A stretch of DNA of 64,000 nucleotides, taken from the NCBI GenBank assembly GCA_021234155.1, contig JAJEKV010000014.1, positions 19,917,513-19,981,512 of the forward strand. Reading direction: 5' to 3'. A program made the position numbers and the translations under genes. Positions 1-11,044 of this stretch are shown in pieces. The notes below the pieces were generated by a model that had not been told where the DNA came from, ran no database searches, and saw only the letters and a program-made list of their open reading frames with translations. The DNA comes from Isoetes taiwanensis (lineage: Eukaryota > Streptophyta > Lycopodiopsida > Isoetales > Isoetaceae). Position 1 is the stretch's first letter; each line of letters begins with the position of its first letter.

Positions 1-54
1 AGCTACATCACTGAGTCTCAAATACAGTCTATGGATCAATACCATGTTGAGCAG

Positions 55-1204
55 CTATTCTTGCAATATGCTCCTTTCCAATAGCAATGGTGCGTGATGC
101 GGTCCATTTCTCAGATATCCGGTTGTGTGCGGGATGTCAACATCCATTGCCGTGGCCGTTCGAACACGCCTCGACATATCTTGGCTATTAAACAATTCGT
201 CCTGCAATTGCTCAGAATATTCATTAGAGGGTACCAGCTTCTGCCTTTTGGGTGAAGGGTGGGGGGAGGTTCTCCCACTTCCGGAGGCGGCTTCAGAAGT
301 TCCCACATACTCAAAATTAGGAAGGGGCTTGTCCAGTTGCTTGGATAGCAGTGGCATTATGGTGTCGGGTTCTTGTTCGGGGCTTCAAGCTTCTCGAAGT
401 TGGATCAAGTTTTGCCTGTGCCTTCTCACCGCTCTTCTATCGGTTCCGGTCTCCTTGATCCTTTCTTCGAAGCTTTTCTGATCCAGGCCTTCTAGTATCT
501 GATCCATGTTGCTGAGATCCGTTCCCTGTGTTATATTAATATCAGGCTTGTCGGAACCTTGTTCTTCACGTTGCTCATCTTGCTCTTCACCTTCCTCTTC
601 CATGTCAGGCCTTGCCATTTTCTCTAGAATCTCGAAGAAAGATCTAAGGAAAGCGGCATACCTTGTCGTCAAACTCAAAAGCAACACCGTTTTCCTTGCA
701 TCAACGCTACCCTTGAGGCAGTTCCTCCGGAGAAAAAAATCCAAAACGCAACCTTCTAATGGTACCAGCTCTTTCACTATATAATAGACATAAGAGGTTT
801 TTGCTCGGCTCTTGAGGGACTAAGTCGCCTTCCATAGCTGCCCATGAGAATTTGGGTTTACTCAGAAAGAACTCCAAATACTTTCTTTTTGTTTTTGCAT
901 CTACATCTTCGCCGCCGATTATCGGATATTTTGGAAGAGGAGTGCTTTGTGGTGCCTTAGTGACTTGAGTCGGTCCGCAGCTCAAGTTGGGTTTAACGGG
1001 CAAAGACCGAACGTCACTCTCATTTATTGTCACATGGTCGACATAATACTGGAATTCTTTTATATTTTTTTTGCTCTCCCATCCTTTCTCTTCATAAGCC
1101 CCTAGGGAAACATGGGAGCTACCTTGTATCTGGCTAAGACTGTACAAACAGTTTGGCAAATGTACCGATCTGAGGAACATGACTATATGGTACACTTTTT
1201 GCAT
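55..1204 (-). pseudogene. Unrecognised decayed coding region
   Basis: Three minus-strand open stretches (707-1204, 385-777 and 55-357) lie in different frames but follow each other. The first two overlap in alternate frames of the same DNA near 707-784, which suggests one coding region broken by frameshifts. The middle piece contains an acidic, Gln/Glu-rich run after FFEILEKMARPDM; the last piece is Ser/Pro rich with a basic patch (SPKRQK). I recognise no domain. The neighbourhood is transposon debris, so a transposon-encoded protein is the likeliest source, but this is inference. Confidence 0.35.
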
Positions 1205-2584
1205 GTGTCATGCCCGCAACTCGCTAAAAAATCGTGTATTTTTTCACATCCCTGTGGTGGAAAAACTACGCATGTCTACAAAAATCAAACTGGCATTTTC
1301 TGACACCGATGCAGACACAAGGATGCCACTTCTCTTTACGTGCTGCACGATGTTTTGCTTCTCTTTCATTTTCCGGGCCTCATCTGGCCTCATTATAGCA
1401 ACAATAGCTTCCAAAAAAATTGCAGGCAGATTACCTTGAACTGCCTCTTTATTATAGTTTGCTTTGACGTATTCGAAATCGTTGTCCGCAATATCCAGAG
1501 ACGTTGCTCGACAACTACGGAAAAGATGAAGTCAACTCATCAAAATTATTGTATAGCTTCTCTGAGATAGAATTGGCATATGATAACACTTCACCACGCA
1601 TGAGTGAAAGTGTTCGATGTCTAGAGCCCCCTCGACCGCAATTAAAACGCCCGTCTGTATACCCCTGCCGCACTTTCAAGAAAACCTTGCCCTGTAAGAT
1701 TTCGGCCCATCAACCGGCTTACCTCAAAGATTGTTCATTCCTCGTAGGTTTCTCGTGAATGTCTTGTTGAAGAATTCCTTTGAAGGTTTCTCCGGTAATT
1801 CCCCCGATCATCAAGTGAGCTTTGGGCTTGCCCAATTGTTGACAACTTCTACGAAGTTTAGACCAAGTGATTCTTTGCATAAATAGGAACCGCTTCTCAT
1901 CCTTGATTCCTTAACCTTTGAGTTGTGGTAGCCACCTCGACAAAATCCCGCACAAGTCTTTGGTTAGGATCGCGACGGCGATTTTTTCCCCGAAAGCAAA
2001 GAAACGAATAACATACCTTCCAGGCGGATGTCACTGCAGTTCCTGTTGGCCCTTGTGGAGGACAGCCGAATGCCTTGTGCTAGTTTCTTAGTTGTTGGAG
2101 CTTTTCAATCAGTGGTTCTTTGTATACTGTTTCTGCGATGACGTCGTTGCACTGTATGGAAATCTGAATGTATTCTTTGTTGGAGAGGTTACCATTTAAT
2201 ACACGACTTCTTCTTTTTACATATGCTTTCGCAAATTCCAACCTTTGCTCGACATTGCCCGCGTATGTTATAAAAGCGTGCAAAGAAAAATGCCTTTGTG
2301 ATTACCAGAAATGATATAAAATTTCTTGTTTGCCAATTCTTCTGGGCGCGACCAAGTGACTAATTTCCTGCATGTGACCGAGATACACTAGTTAGTCCAA
2401 GATATTGTTCACGAAGATCGCGACCGCGATCCGCTTGAGCATATTTATATATGTAACCAATATGAGAAGAAAGAAATAAATATGATGTAACAGACCTTGT
2501 TAAAGGATCAAATGGAACGAGATCAGCCGGTGTTAGAACCTCTCCGGGTATTTCTTGAAGCTTTTATCATTAATGCGTACATGG
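1205..2584. other. No supported gene
   Basis: Only short reading frames without recognisable motifs are visible. Two members of a dispersed palindrome family (1968-1983 and 2416-2431) lie here. Nothing else can be supported. Confidence 0.5.
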
Positions 2585-3505
2585 TCATTTTAGGACTCTA
2601 TGTGTCATATTAGCGGGAGCTGGTTCGCAATCGAAAATGCTGACTCTTTGGAACCAGTTCACACCCATTGGATAATATCTTTTGAACTCCTCGAGCTTGG
2701 ATGCTGTCTCCTGAGCCAGTTTCTTTTCTTCATCTGGATTAAACTTCAAATCTTCTGGCATTTGGGGATCAGTTCTCCAGGGCAATAAGTGGCTGGTAGG
2801 TGTTGCTTTAGTGGACGAGGAAGGAGTAGAAGACGTCGAAGGTTGCGCACTGTCATCCATGGGCGCCTTTGGAATCTTTATCCTGAATGGCGGGATCCTC
2901 TTTGATGGCTGTCCTTCTAGTGCGGTGGATTCTCTGGCGGGAGCAGTCAAAAGCATGACGGGAGCTGAAGGGTCAACTACTGCAGAACAACCAACATTTG
3001 CTGAGGGGGCTACAAAGCCGGTTGGCTGAAGGAACAACAACATTTGCCTCTATGGGCACTACAGTATCCTTTGGAGTGGATGGTTCGCCAATAGCCTGCA
3101 AAGGGGCCACGGATCTCTTCTTTGAAACAGCCCTGAGCCAGTTGGTGTCCATCCTTGAAGGCAGTTTGTTGTCTTTAGTAGCCTTCAAAGCAGCAGAAGG
3201 AGGTTTCTTATCAGCTAAAAGGCCTTTTCTGCACATGCTAAATCCAACAAGTATATCCCTGTTGCACTTTGTACCCGACAAACTTAAGGAATCATAGGAC
3301 GGCAATATCCGACCAAATCCCTTAGCACCGGTGGGCATCCCCTTGCCGCTTTGCCGCTTTGTTGACTTTACTCGCAATCATAATGGATGGATCATAATTA
3401 CGCCATCTCAAAACGCGTACTTTCGACAAACCGCAGTCCTTGAGTATCTTCTACGCGCAAATTATTGCATCCCGTACATTATTTTTGGTGCCTTCCCACA
3501 TAGCA
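2585..3505 (-). pseudogene. Unrecognised Ser/Pro/Lys-rich coding remnant
   Basis: Minus-strand open stretches at 2973-3377 and 2585-3043 overlap in different frames near 2990-3040 and read as one protein broken by a frameshift. It is basic at the start, low-complexity Ser/Thr/Pro in the middle, and ends in a segment with KLEEFKRYYPMGVNWFQ. A third stretch upstream (to about 3505), beginning MWEGTKNNVRDAI, also appears coding but carries a stop and a frameshift near 3330. No domain is recognised. Together with 55-1204 it could be one decayed transposon-encoded gene. Confidence 0.35.
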
Positions 3506-4178
3506 ATAACTATACCTAGTCGTTCGTAATCTTACGGACCCTTCCCATTCCTAAAGAACAAACACAAGTCCTTTTCGGCGGTCTCAAAGGACATGAGGTT
3601 TTGCTGCAGGCGATTTCAACACACCACTTCCTGCTTCTATCGGGAGTGACAATTCTGATTGGTTCTACATTGGGCCCGCGGAATAGTTCGAGGGCTGCAG
3701 AAGCAATTGAACACAGGTTAGATGCACTAGTATTGGAAGAAGGTGTTCGTAAGGATCGCGGCCGCGATCCGGTTCATCAGTTGCAAACTAATAAAGGGTG
3801 TTCTGTCACCATTATGCCGCCGGAAATGCGCGCTTTTTTCTTTACGACCAGCGAGTATTACGTTTTATATAAAGTGCTCGCCACTATCGCGGCCGCGATT
3901 GTCTTGAGCACTACCTTCCAGAAAAGAGGGAAGGTCATGGTCACAACTATCGCGGCCGCGATCGTAGCGACCATCTAACTATCCTAAAAAGACATGGCCG
4001 AAGCTATAGAGATACCTATGCTAAAAAAAAATCGCGGAAATTACCTTCTCTGAGGGCGGAGGCGCGAGACATGGTGGCGCTAGAAATTTTCGGATGGCGC
4101 TTGAAATTTGCTCAAGGCGCTAGAAATTTTCGCGAGGCTGCCCAGAAAAATGAACGCCACTCTTTTTATAGACATCGC
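3506..4178. other. No supported gene
   Basis: The stretch contains three palindromes (3753-3770, 3886-3899, 3949-3962) and short imperfect repeats of GGCGCTAGAAATTTTCG near 4076-4135. A plus-strand open frame at 3601-3978 has no recognisable motif and is partly made of the palindromes. Confidence 0.45.
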
Positions 4179-4262
4179 CATTATGACGGGCGCCATTATG
4201 ACGGGCGCCGTCATTATGACGGGCGCCATTATGACGGGCGGCGTCGCCGTCATTATGACGGG
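4179..4262. repeat. Tandem repeat, five copies of CATTATGACGGG
   Basis: Exact copies of the 12-mer CATTATGACGGG start at 4179, 4194, 4212, 4227 and 4251, separated by short GC-rich spacers (CGC, CGCCGT, CGC, CGGCGTCGCCGT). This is a minisatellite-like array. The antisense open frames here are products of the repeat. Confidence 0.9.
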
Positions 4263-4443
4263 CGGCATATTCTCCCATTACCCCTAAAAGCAACCCCCAG
4301 CTTAGCAACGTACGGGATTGTGACACGTGAGAATTTGTGTGAGAGTGACTGTGGGGCAGTTTCAAAGGACAGCAAATCACCCAAGGCATGTCAGTTTAAA
4401 TTGGATAGGGACAGGGACATTAGGGCATAAAAAGGTCCCGCCC

Positions 4444-4489
4444 GTCTTACCGCATTTGAAATTCAAATCCATTTCAAATGCGGTAAGAC
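4444..4489. repeat. Perfect 19-bp inverted repeat with 8-nt loop
   Basis: Positions 4444-4462 and 4471-4489 are exact reverse complements (GTCTTACCGCATTTGAAAT and its complement), separated by TCAAATCC. RNA from either strand would form a strong hairpin. No flanking T-run or gene suggests a terminator. Confidence 0.9.
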
Positions 4490-5225
4490 CCTCCAACAAT
4501 TTCATTGTTGCAAAGCTTGGGAAGAAGTTGTTCGAGGCGCCGGAGTTAATTTGAAGGCGCTATGTTGGATTACAATGGCGCTCCGATGAATTTCAAAGCA
4601 TCCAAGCATATTTGACGTTGTAGAATTCATTGAAGGCCAAAGACAGGCAAGTTCATTCATTAAACTGTGTTTTCAGTTAAATCTGCCGCATGCACCCTTT
4701 TTTGTGTCTGGTAGATCAAATCCCGTTCTAATTTGGTAATATAGATTGCCTGTATCAACAATTCTTAAGATGTTCATGTTTGTAGGCGTTGATGTCATTC
4801 ATCTTCCTCGACGACAGGTGATCCTTGAGGCACAATTTTAGCGAGCCATCGAGGATCGCGAAGGCGATCTTTCCGAACATATTCTAGACCCATCAAGGGT
4901 TATTGATTCATCTACTTCTCCCGCAGGTCGTCCCTACGACACAGCTAGTACTCGTCCGGATCGCGAAGGCGATTTTGCGCAGCATAATCTAGACAGGCAC
5001 GTATAATCTAGACTATGGTATCTGCTTGATCTAGGAGACTATGTTAGCTGCTTGCTCTAGGCACGCATAATCTAGACAGTGTGTATCGCTTGTTTCTAGG
5101 AGATCGCAATCGCGATCCCGCTAACCACGCCCTTGCTTAAACTTGGTCCGTGCTCGCTAACGTGAAAGTGCTCGCGTGACATCGCGGCGCCGCTTTTAAC
5201 CGAAAGCAATAACGCCCATTGTGCT
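4490..5225. other. No supported gene; short TCTAGAC repeats
   Basis: No coding evidence. Imperfect repeats of the type TAATCTAGAC / CTTGATCTAGGAG occur at about 4980-5075, and three palindromes of the 1968-5117 family are here. Confidence 0.45.
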
Positions 5226-5891
5226 TTGCAGACATGGCTGCCTCGAGGTCCATACTATTCCATGGAGTCAAAGTGGGCGAAGGAAAAGTACATGCCTTCG
5301 ACAAGCACCACAACTTGCCCTTGCCGAGATACCGTTGTAGTGTCTATGGAAGTTATTCTACGTAAGCATTGGTTTGCCATATCCCCGAACCGGAATTTAC
5401 AACACTCGAGGATTCGCGAGGGAGTTTTATTTTGTGGCCAGCAGATGGATAGCTACCCCTTACACAAGAACACGAAATATCCACACCACTGCATGCATTA
5501 AAAAATTGATTGGTGGGGTTGCAAGCCGGAAAGCCCTTCCGTGAATAATTTTCGAGGCATTTCAAGGGACGAGCTAGTAGAGAAAAGTTGCACACTACTC
5601 CATGACTGCCACAACATTCCGTATGCTCTTGGAGTGATCATCTTCATTGACCCTAATCAGGCTGTCGGTGACATGAGATTGGGAGAAGACTACTTGGCAG
5701 CAACCATAATGAAGACATTCCTTATGCCAGATAGGCCGACCATGCGATGCCAAGCATGTGCTGAAATGCCACAGTTGCACGACCTGGTGAGGTGGCCGAT
5801 TGCTTTGGTGTTAGTAGACAATGTTGCTGTGTCAACACTCATAAAGACTACTTGAAACGCAGGGCGATTCGTTGAAGCGTAACCCTATGCC
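5226..5891 (+). pseudogene. Unrecognised open frames upstream of DUF7869-like pseudogene
   Basis: Two plus-strand open frames (5226-5501, 91 aa; 5541-5855, 104 aa) lie just upstream of the DUF7869-like pseudogene. The second contains GVIIFIDPNQAVGDM and a C-x2-C pair (RCQAC). I recognise neither. They may be the decayed 5' part of the same gene or a different transposon protein. Confidence 0.25.
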
Positions 5892-8224
5892 ATGCAAATT
5901 GAGCCTGAAAAGGCAACAAAGAGGACGTACACAATGGTGAACCGGACCCCACGTTCACCTCCTGTGGCCACTAAAGCTGAGAGAAAAATCACAGCAGCTT
6001 CCATTTTAGACTTTAAGTCTTCGCTCTGCTGCATGCGAAGATGCTGCGCAAACTTCTCATCAGGCGAGATAGCGTGTATGCGTAGGTTCTATTGGAACTT
6101 GCGAGCTTCAGACAGGACCACATTTGTTTTCAACATGTTAGACGCCCCGCTTCCGTAACGGCCTGGTCCAAGCCGATGCTAAATAATAGCGTGTATGCTT
6201 GAAAGCATGGCATAGAGCCTATGGTATACCAATGTCCACATTCTATAAGTGGCTAAGACTTTTCCTTGCTGGTCACGAGTTCTTTGAGCATGGTAACACG
6301 GGCACGAAAAAGCCGAGGCCTCACACTCTCGCCGGAAAGGCCATACTCTCTATGTACATCGATAAGAATGCAGAGACGATGCCCCACAGATCCAAAATCA
6401 CTACTGAAGGGGTGAGAGAGAATGTGAAGAGGCTCCCCTCTGTCCTAACTAAAAAGGACATTCTTCAAGAGGTGGACGCCAATGTGATGGAGATGACGGG
6501 CAAGCACATCTCACATTCTTCATTCTCACGTGGGTGGAAGCAAAATCATTCAGAGGTTGCAATAGCAAAGAGGACAGCTTTCTCTAAGTGCAATACCTGT
6601 ATTGTAATAAAAAGAAAATGGCTAAAACCAGGAGATCCACGGAGAGAAGAGAATTGCAGATGGAAAGGAAGGAACACATGACATCCCAAATCTCTTGTAG
6701 GAGCTTGTATCTTGGTCATGGAGAGCTTTTGTCCCATCGATCACGGACCAGCGCCGCTATCATACATGATAAGATGGACCAAAACAAGACTATGATTCCA
6801 AGACTAGAGAAATTAGCCAAATCGGTATGGAGAGGTGAACGCTGAAAGTTAAGCGTGGATCGGTGCATCGATGCATGGCCATGGCACAGTGCCTTAGGAC
6901 ATTTCTCACTCGACCTTTGGAAGGATGATTCAAATTTTCATGTTGGTTCCTTGAATCATGCTATCAAAACCCCGGAGGACACTTAGAAGACAATTGGGGT
7001 CATTTGAGAGAAGAAGCTCGCCCGAGGGCATGTGGGGAACCGTGACTCCTAAACAGTCTTGGGGTTGAGAACCAAAAAAACAATTGCTTTGGGGTAGACT
7101 TTGTAGCACCTCCTAAGCAAGCGGCCCTTAATTTAAGAGGCTACCTAGGCGGCTCTACTTGTAGCTAGACAAGCAAGCAGGCGAGAACAAGAACGAGATA
7201 TCTCTTCTCTTACCTATCCTATCTTGTGTGGTTGGGTGTTTTTGATCAAATCTGAGGTTGGCTTCATGATGGTAGGCCACACTCATGATGACATTGATGC
7301 GCTTCTTCGGTAACTATTCAACGTTAATGAGCAGGTCGGATGCTCTAACTATTCCGAGAACTAATGCAACTCTTCCGAGAATGTAGCACAAAGGCACCGA
7401 CACCATACCTTGTTACCGAGGTTCCCGATTGGAAGGGGTTCGTAAAAGGTTACATTCCTGATAAGAAGGACCGTTTGGTTGGTCACTTGGAGCCCCTGTT
7501 ATTCAAGTTCGCATGAATGATGGGGCCATTAATGTATTACAAGATGAGACCCGGTCATAGAGAATGGTTGCTTTAAAAGGGTATTCGGATGTGGAAAGCA
7601 GATGACAATGGTTTGCCAAAGATACCGATTGGCTCGCCCAAGACTGTCAGGCCATATGCATGCCTCAAGGACATAGGAGCATTGAGGTCGTCCATTGCGA
7701 AATACATTATGCATTGGGCTAACATCTCCAGGGCTGGTGTGAACTCGTGGTCTAATACCTACATGAACGAGGTCATGGACTACTGGTGCGAAGTGATGCG
7801 TGTGCTAGGTGAAGTACCCCGGGCAATCCGAGAAATTGTAACTTCGCCCCAAACAAGGCAAGTTGTGCTTCAAGAGCCCGAATCTATTCAGTCGATCGAT
7901 ATGACGCCCCTACTTGTCTATGTTGGGCCTGCTAAGGATAAACCCAAGAATGCAGTGGAGATATTTGACCCATACCAAGATGTACAGAAAGGTATGTTTC
8001 TTCTTGTGAGACCAGCAGATGCATGTCCTACATGGTTAGCGTATGTGGAAGAGGATCCAATACAAGATCCCACCCCTCATTATAACGAGGTTTTTGTTTC
8101 TTGGTGGGAGCTGTGGCTAGGAAAGGCACCCCGTGACGCTCAACAATATCGGGGGATCGGGCATAAGAAGTGGAGGTCGAATCCTAATGCCGAGACCACG
8201 CTTATCGACCTCTCAAAACGATAG
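5892..8224 (+). pseudogene. DUF7869-like transposon-associated protein, decayed
   Basis: Four blocks line up, in order, with a large protein family of non-seed plants and invertebrates that I remember as carrying DUF7869. They are: an N-terminal block with RCCANFSSGEIACMRRFYW (about 6040-6110); a helix-turn-helix-like block with GIPMSTFYKWLR and HGNTGTKKPRP (6199-6681); a block with HDKMDQNKTMIPRL then GHFSLDLW (6770-6960); and GFMMVGHTHDDIDALLR (about 7260-7310) followed by the C-terminal part, VPDWKGFVKGY onward, ending at 8224. The blocks lie in different frames. Between 7510 and 7580 there are in-frame stops, and 7020-7250 matches nothing. I conclude it is a dead copy of a transposon-type gene. 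The family name is from memory. Confidence 0.6.
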
Positions 8225-8471
8225 ACTATGCTTGGTTTGTGGAACCGAAGCCATTATTGGTTGTGATACCTCCTATTGTAGGAATCCAAATTCTGAGGAA
8301 TTGCTTGCTAAAGAGGCATCTGAGGAAGGAGATGAAACTTGAGTCTTACAGGTACATTAAAGCATTTCACAATAGACTATTTATTATCCATAACATCACT
8401 ACAATAGACTATTTATTATTCATTGCGTCTTGCATTTTTCCTCTTACACTATAACATGTTGAACAGGTGAT

Positions 8472-8715
8472 TCATTCATCTTCAGGATCTGTAGTAGTGA
8501 TCCCTGATATCTCATAGCTCATGCGCTCAGGAAGCCAAATCAGATGGATCATCACACGAATTGACGCTAGGCAACGAATCTCATCTAACCAAAGCTTTTC
8601 TTCGCAGGTAGGGATCAAGAAGAAGATGCCTGTCTAGGCAACCAACAAGATCAGAGTGGCTCATTGAGCACTTGATCGCCTCGATGTGGTGAATTGATGA
8701 AGGCGAAAAATCCAT
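8472..8715 (-). pseudogene. Frameshifted paralogue of the small gene at 9182-9424
   Basis: From the ATG at 8713-8715 the first about 44 codons read HHIEAIKCSMSHSDL and so on; after one frameshift near 8583-8590 the rest reads VMIHLIWLPERMSYEI and ends DPEDE-stop at 8472. Both halves align with the intact neighbour at 9182-9424 (HIRSFKCYLSYNDL; VHIYWLPDQEIYEL; DVDDE), although the DNA is strongly diverged. Upstream DNA, including the TATA box, also aligns. It is a tandem duplicate that is inactive or carries one base error. Confidence 0.65.
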
Positions 8716-8750
8716 GGGAGATGAATGAACTTTAGCCCGGAAGTGAGAAG

Positions 8751-8758
8751 TTTTTATA
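8751..8758 (-). promoter_or_regulatory. TATA box of the frameshifted small gene
   Basis: On the minus strand the sequence is TATAAAAA, 36 nt upstream of the ATG, in a block homologous to the one upstream of 9424. Conservation between two diverged copies supports a promoter role. Confidence 0.5.
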
Positions 8759-8868
8759 GTGAGGAAGAATTATTGGGGTAGACTTTACCCCAATTATTGC
8801 ACGTGTATAAGACTGTTGTATACATACAAGTATAATACATCTTTCGTATGGATATGTTTTGTGGATTC

Positions 8869-9069
8869 ATGATGGTAGAAGTTTTTGTGCTTTAGTAATT
8901 CAGGTGTGATTGAAAAGCTTGCAGATATAGTGGAAGTCGAAGAGCACACCCCTACACTACACTCAGGTATGATGGTAGAAGTTTTTGTGCTTTAGTAATT
9001 CAGGTGTGATTGAAAAGCTTGCAGATATAGGTGGAAGTCGAAGAGCACACCCCTACACTACACTCAGGT
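8869..9069. repeat. Two-copy tandem repeat of 100/101 bp
   Basis: Positions 8869-8968 and 8969-9069 are almost identical, differing by one inserted G. The third start (ATGATA at 9070) breaks off at once. It is a recent tandem duplication between the paired small genes. Confidence 0.9.
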
Positions 9070-9181
9070 ATGATACATCAAACAATATTCATTGTGCTAT
9101 TACATCCTTACATAGTTTATAGGTGCTCATACCATTATTATATCATAAAAATCACGATGAGTCATTACTGATAACATTGAT

Positions 9182-9424
9182 TCACTCATCATCAACATCA
9201 AAGCTCGTGATGCTATTCAGCTCATAGATCTCCTGATCAGGAAGCCAGTAAATGTGGACTTTAACACGAGTGAGCTTCTTGCAAGCACTAGCAGGACCAT
9301 CAGCCTTAGATTGGAGCCATGGATCAATATTAACACCATTTCTTGCGCATTCATTCAGATCGTTGTAGCTCAAGTAGCACTTGAAAGATCGGATGTGCTC
9401 TGGACGAGGCATCGAGGAAGCCAT
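9182..9424 (-). CDS. Small unknown protein, 80 aa
   Basis: An ATG-to-stop frame of 80 codons begins MASSMPRPEHIRSFK and ends FDVDDE. I see no signal peptide or membrane segment. There is one Cys in the N-terminal third and another before KKLTRVKVHIYWLPDQ, and the C-terminal end is acidic. I do not recognise a domain. The case for a real gene is comparative: a second copy at 8472-8715 has diverged at the DNA level but keeps the same protein pattern (HI-x3-KC, DL, DP-x-L-x2-KA, WLP, a terminal acidic motif), and both copies share a TATA box. Expression and function are unknown. The start is the first ATG, about 40 nt downstream of the TATA box, which implies a very short leader. Confidence 0.55.
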   Translation of the reverse strand: MASSMPRPEHIRSFKCYLSYNDLNECARNGVNIDPWLQSKADGPASACKKLTRVKVHIYWLPDQEIYELNSITSFDVDDE

Positions 9425-9460
9425 GGAAGATGAATGATCTCTACCCCCGAGTCGAGCTGT

Positions 9461-9467
9461 TTTTATA
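9461..9467 (-). promoter_or_regulatory. TATA box of the 80-aa gene
   Basis: TATAAAA on the minus strand lies 37-43 nt upstream of the ATG at 9424 and is preserved at the equivalent position in the duplicate. Further upstream, both copies share short blocks such as TAATAATT and a TACTTGTA-like stretch. Confidence 0.5.
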
Positions 9468-10830
9468 GTGAAGTGAAATTATTGATGTGAATTATTGGTG
9501 TAGAATGTAGGGCCATTATTGGGCTTCTACAAGTATCATGTACACGTACAAGTATAACACATAATTTGTATGTATATGTGTATGTTAATTACCTCATGTT
9601 TGTTGGGCTCGAGAACTAGGTGAAAGTATTCGTGCTTGAGCAAATAAGGTGTGCTTAAAATTCTCAAAATTGCGTTATTTTATCCAATTAATGAAATCAT
9701 GCTTAATGATAAGCTGTACATTCTGATATATTACTTAATTGAAGAAAGTGCTTAGCTTTGAAATTTTTAAGTGCTAAAATATGCACATGATCAGATATGC
9801 TAACCATGGAGGATACAGAAAATGATCATGTAAGTAGTAATGCTGGAATGATTAGTTCTAAGTGGTATAGTTGTACAGCTGAACTAAAGCATGAACATGT
9901 TTCATTAAAGGATCACGGAGAAATATGCCATCTTGGATTAGCTCGGTCCATGTATGGGATGATAAAGCTACTGAGGGATTGACTGAGGTAGTTGGAGTTG
10001 CTAGTAAGGCTGTTGTCTAGGCTAGTTATGTCCGGTTTTTTTTTTTTTTTTTTTTTGGGTTTTTTTTTTTTAGCACACCAGCCCTACCAGGCCTACAGCC
10101 TTTCCTGAAATTCTAAGCTATCCACGTGTCATTTCCACCTCAGCAAAATCTGAGATGGCATGCAAATATAACCATTAGATCTAAGCTTTTTCTCATCCAC
10201 GGTCATGAAAATTAGAAAAGACCTAAAAATTGGAGAACGGGGATAGGAAGGGACGTCGATCCCTGCTCTGTCATAGCTCTTCATCGATCCCCCGCTCTGT
10301 CATAGCGAAAAGCTACACCCCATTGTCCATCTTCTTGTTGCCCTAATTTCTTCTTGTGGTTCGTGATGTCATGATTTACATCACCTATTTTGTTGTCGTT
10401 TCGCATATATGCTTCATTTCCGGAAGCCTGTGTAGTTTTCTAGGGTTAAAAGTCTTTGCAAAGGGCTGTTTCTTTCAATCCAGTACTTGCTTGCCGCATG
10501 CTCTATATCTGTATTGAGGGTTACAGGCGTCAGAAAATCATGCTTTCACAAAGCTCATTCTGGCTTAAGAAATCAGGAAGCTTTCTAGATTATGTGAAGA
10601 AACTAGGAAGCCTCCTATGGAGATTTGACGAGCTTACTGTCAGTATGGACTGGTTCTATTTGTGCTTGGTTCTAGTTTTTTTCTGGTTTGAATTCTAAAA
10701 TTTTTGTCACACCGGAGGAGGGGGGGGAGGGGGCTGACGTCCCTAAGGCTCTGAAGGGGCCAAAAAAAAAAATTGCAACACAAACCATTAACATCCAACA
10801 TATAAAAATTAAATTCCCCAACACATAACA
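9468..10830. other. No supported gene; poly-T tract
   Basis: The region has only short open frames. A long T-rich tract at about 10038-10070 is followed by a sequence containing GCTATCCACGTGTC that resembles a stretch near 51450-51510, suggesting a dispersed repeat. Near 10260-10310, GATCC-CGCTCTGTCATAGC is repeated twice. Confidence 0.45.
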
Positions 10831-10890
10831 ACCAACACATAACAACCATTGACATTAACAACCAACACATAACTACCATTGACATTAATT
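10831..10890. repeat. 30-bp tandem repeat, two copies
   Basis: 10831-10860 and 10861-10890 are the same 30-mer beginning ACCAACACATAAC, with a few changes; a partial unit precedes them. Confidence 0.85.
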
Positions 10891-11044
10891 AACACAACCA
10901 TTGGGTCCAACACATATAATTAAAATCCCCCTTAAACCCCCTTTGGTTTGGGTCCATATTCCGCTTGAAATCTTATAGTATTTTGCGAATCTTGTTATAC
11001 AGTATAGCAAATTTTGTACTTGCATACCCCATAAACGAGGAACT

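Larger units (their letters stand above)
1968..5117. repeat. Dispersed GATCGC-type palindrome family (8 copies)
   Basis: Eight short GC-rich palindromes or near-palindromes are scattered in otherwise ordinary sequence: 1968-1983, 2416-2431, 3753-3770, 3886-3899, 3949-3962, 4854-4869, 4959-4974 and 5102-5117. Each is GATCGC, a short centre, then GCGATC or a one-base variant. The centres differ (GACG, GACC, GGCC, GAAG, AATC). The copy at 3753-3770 is an exact 18-bp palindrome containing a GCGGCCGC core. Flanks are not similar, so these are not copies of one longer repeat. Function unknown; possibilities are protein-binding sites or transposon subterminal motifs. Confidence 0.8.

Noticed and set aside
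4179-4262. CRISPR-like array
   Set aside because: Five 12-bp repeats with 3-12 bp spacers in a plant genome are a minisatellite; repeat and spacer lengths do not fit.
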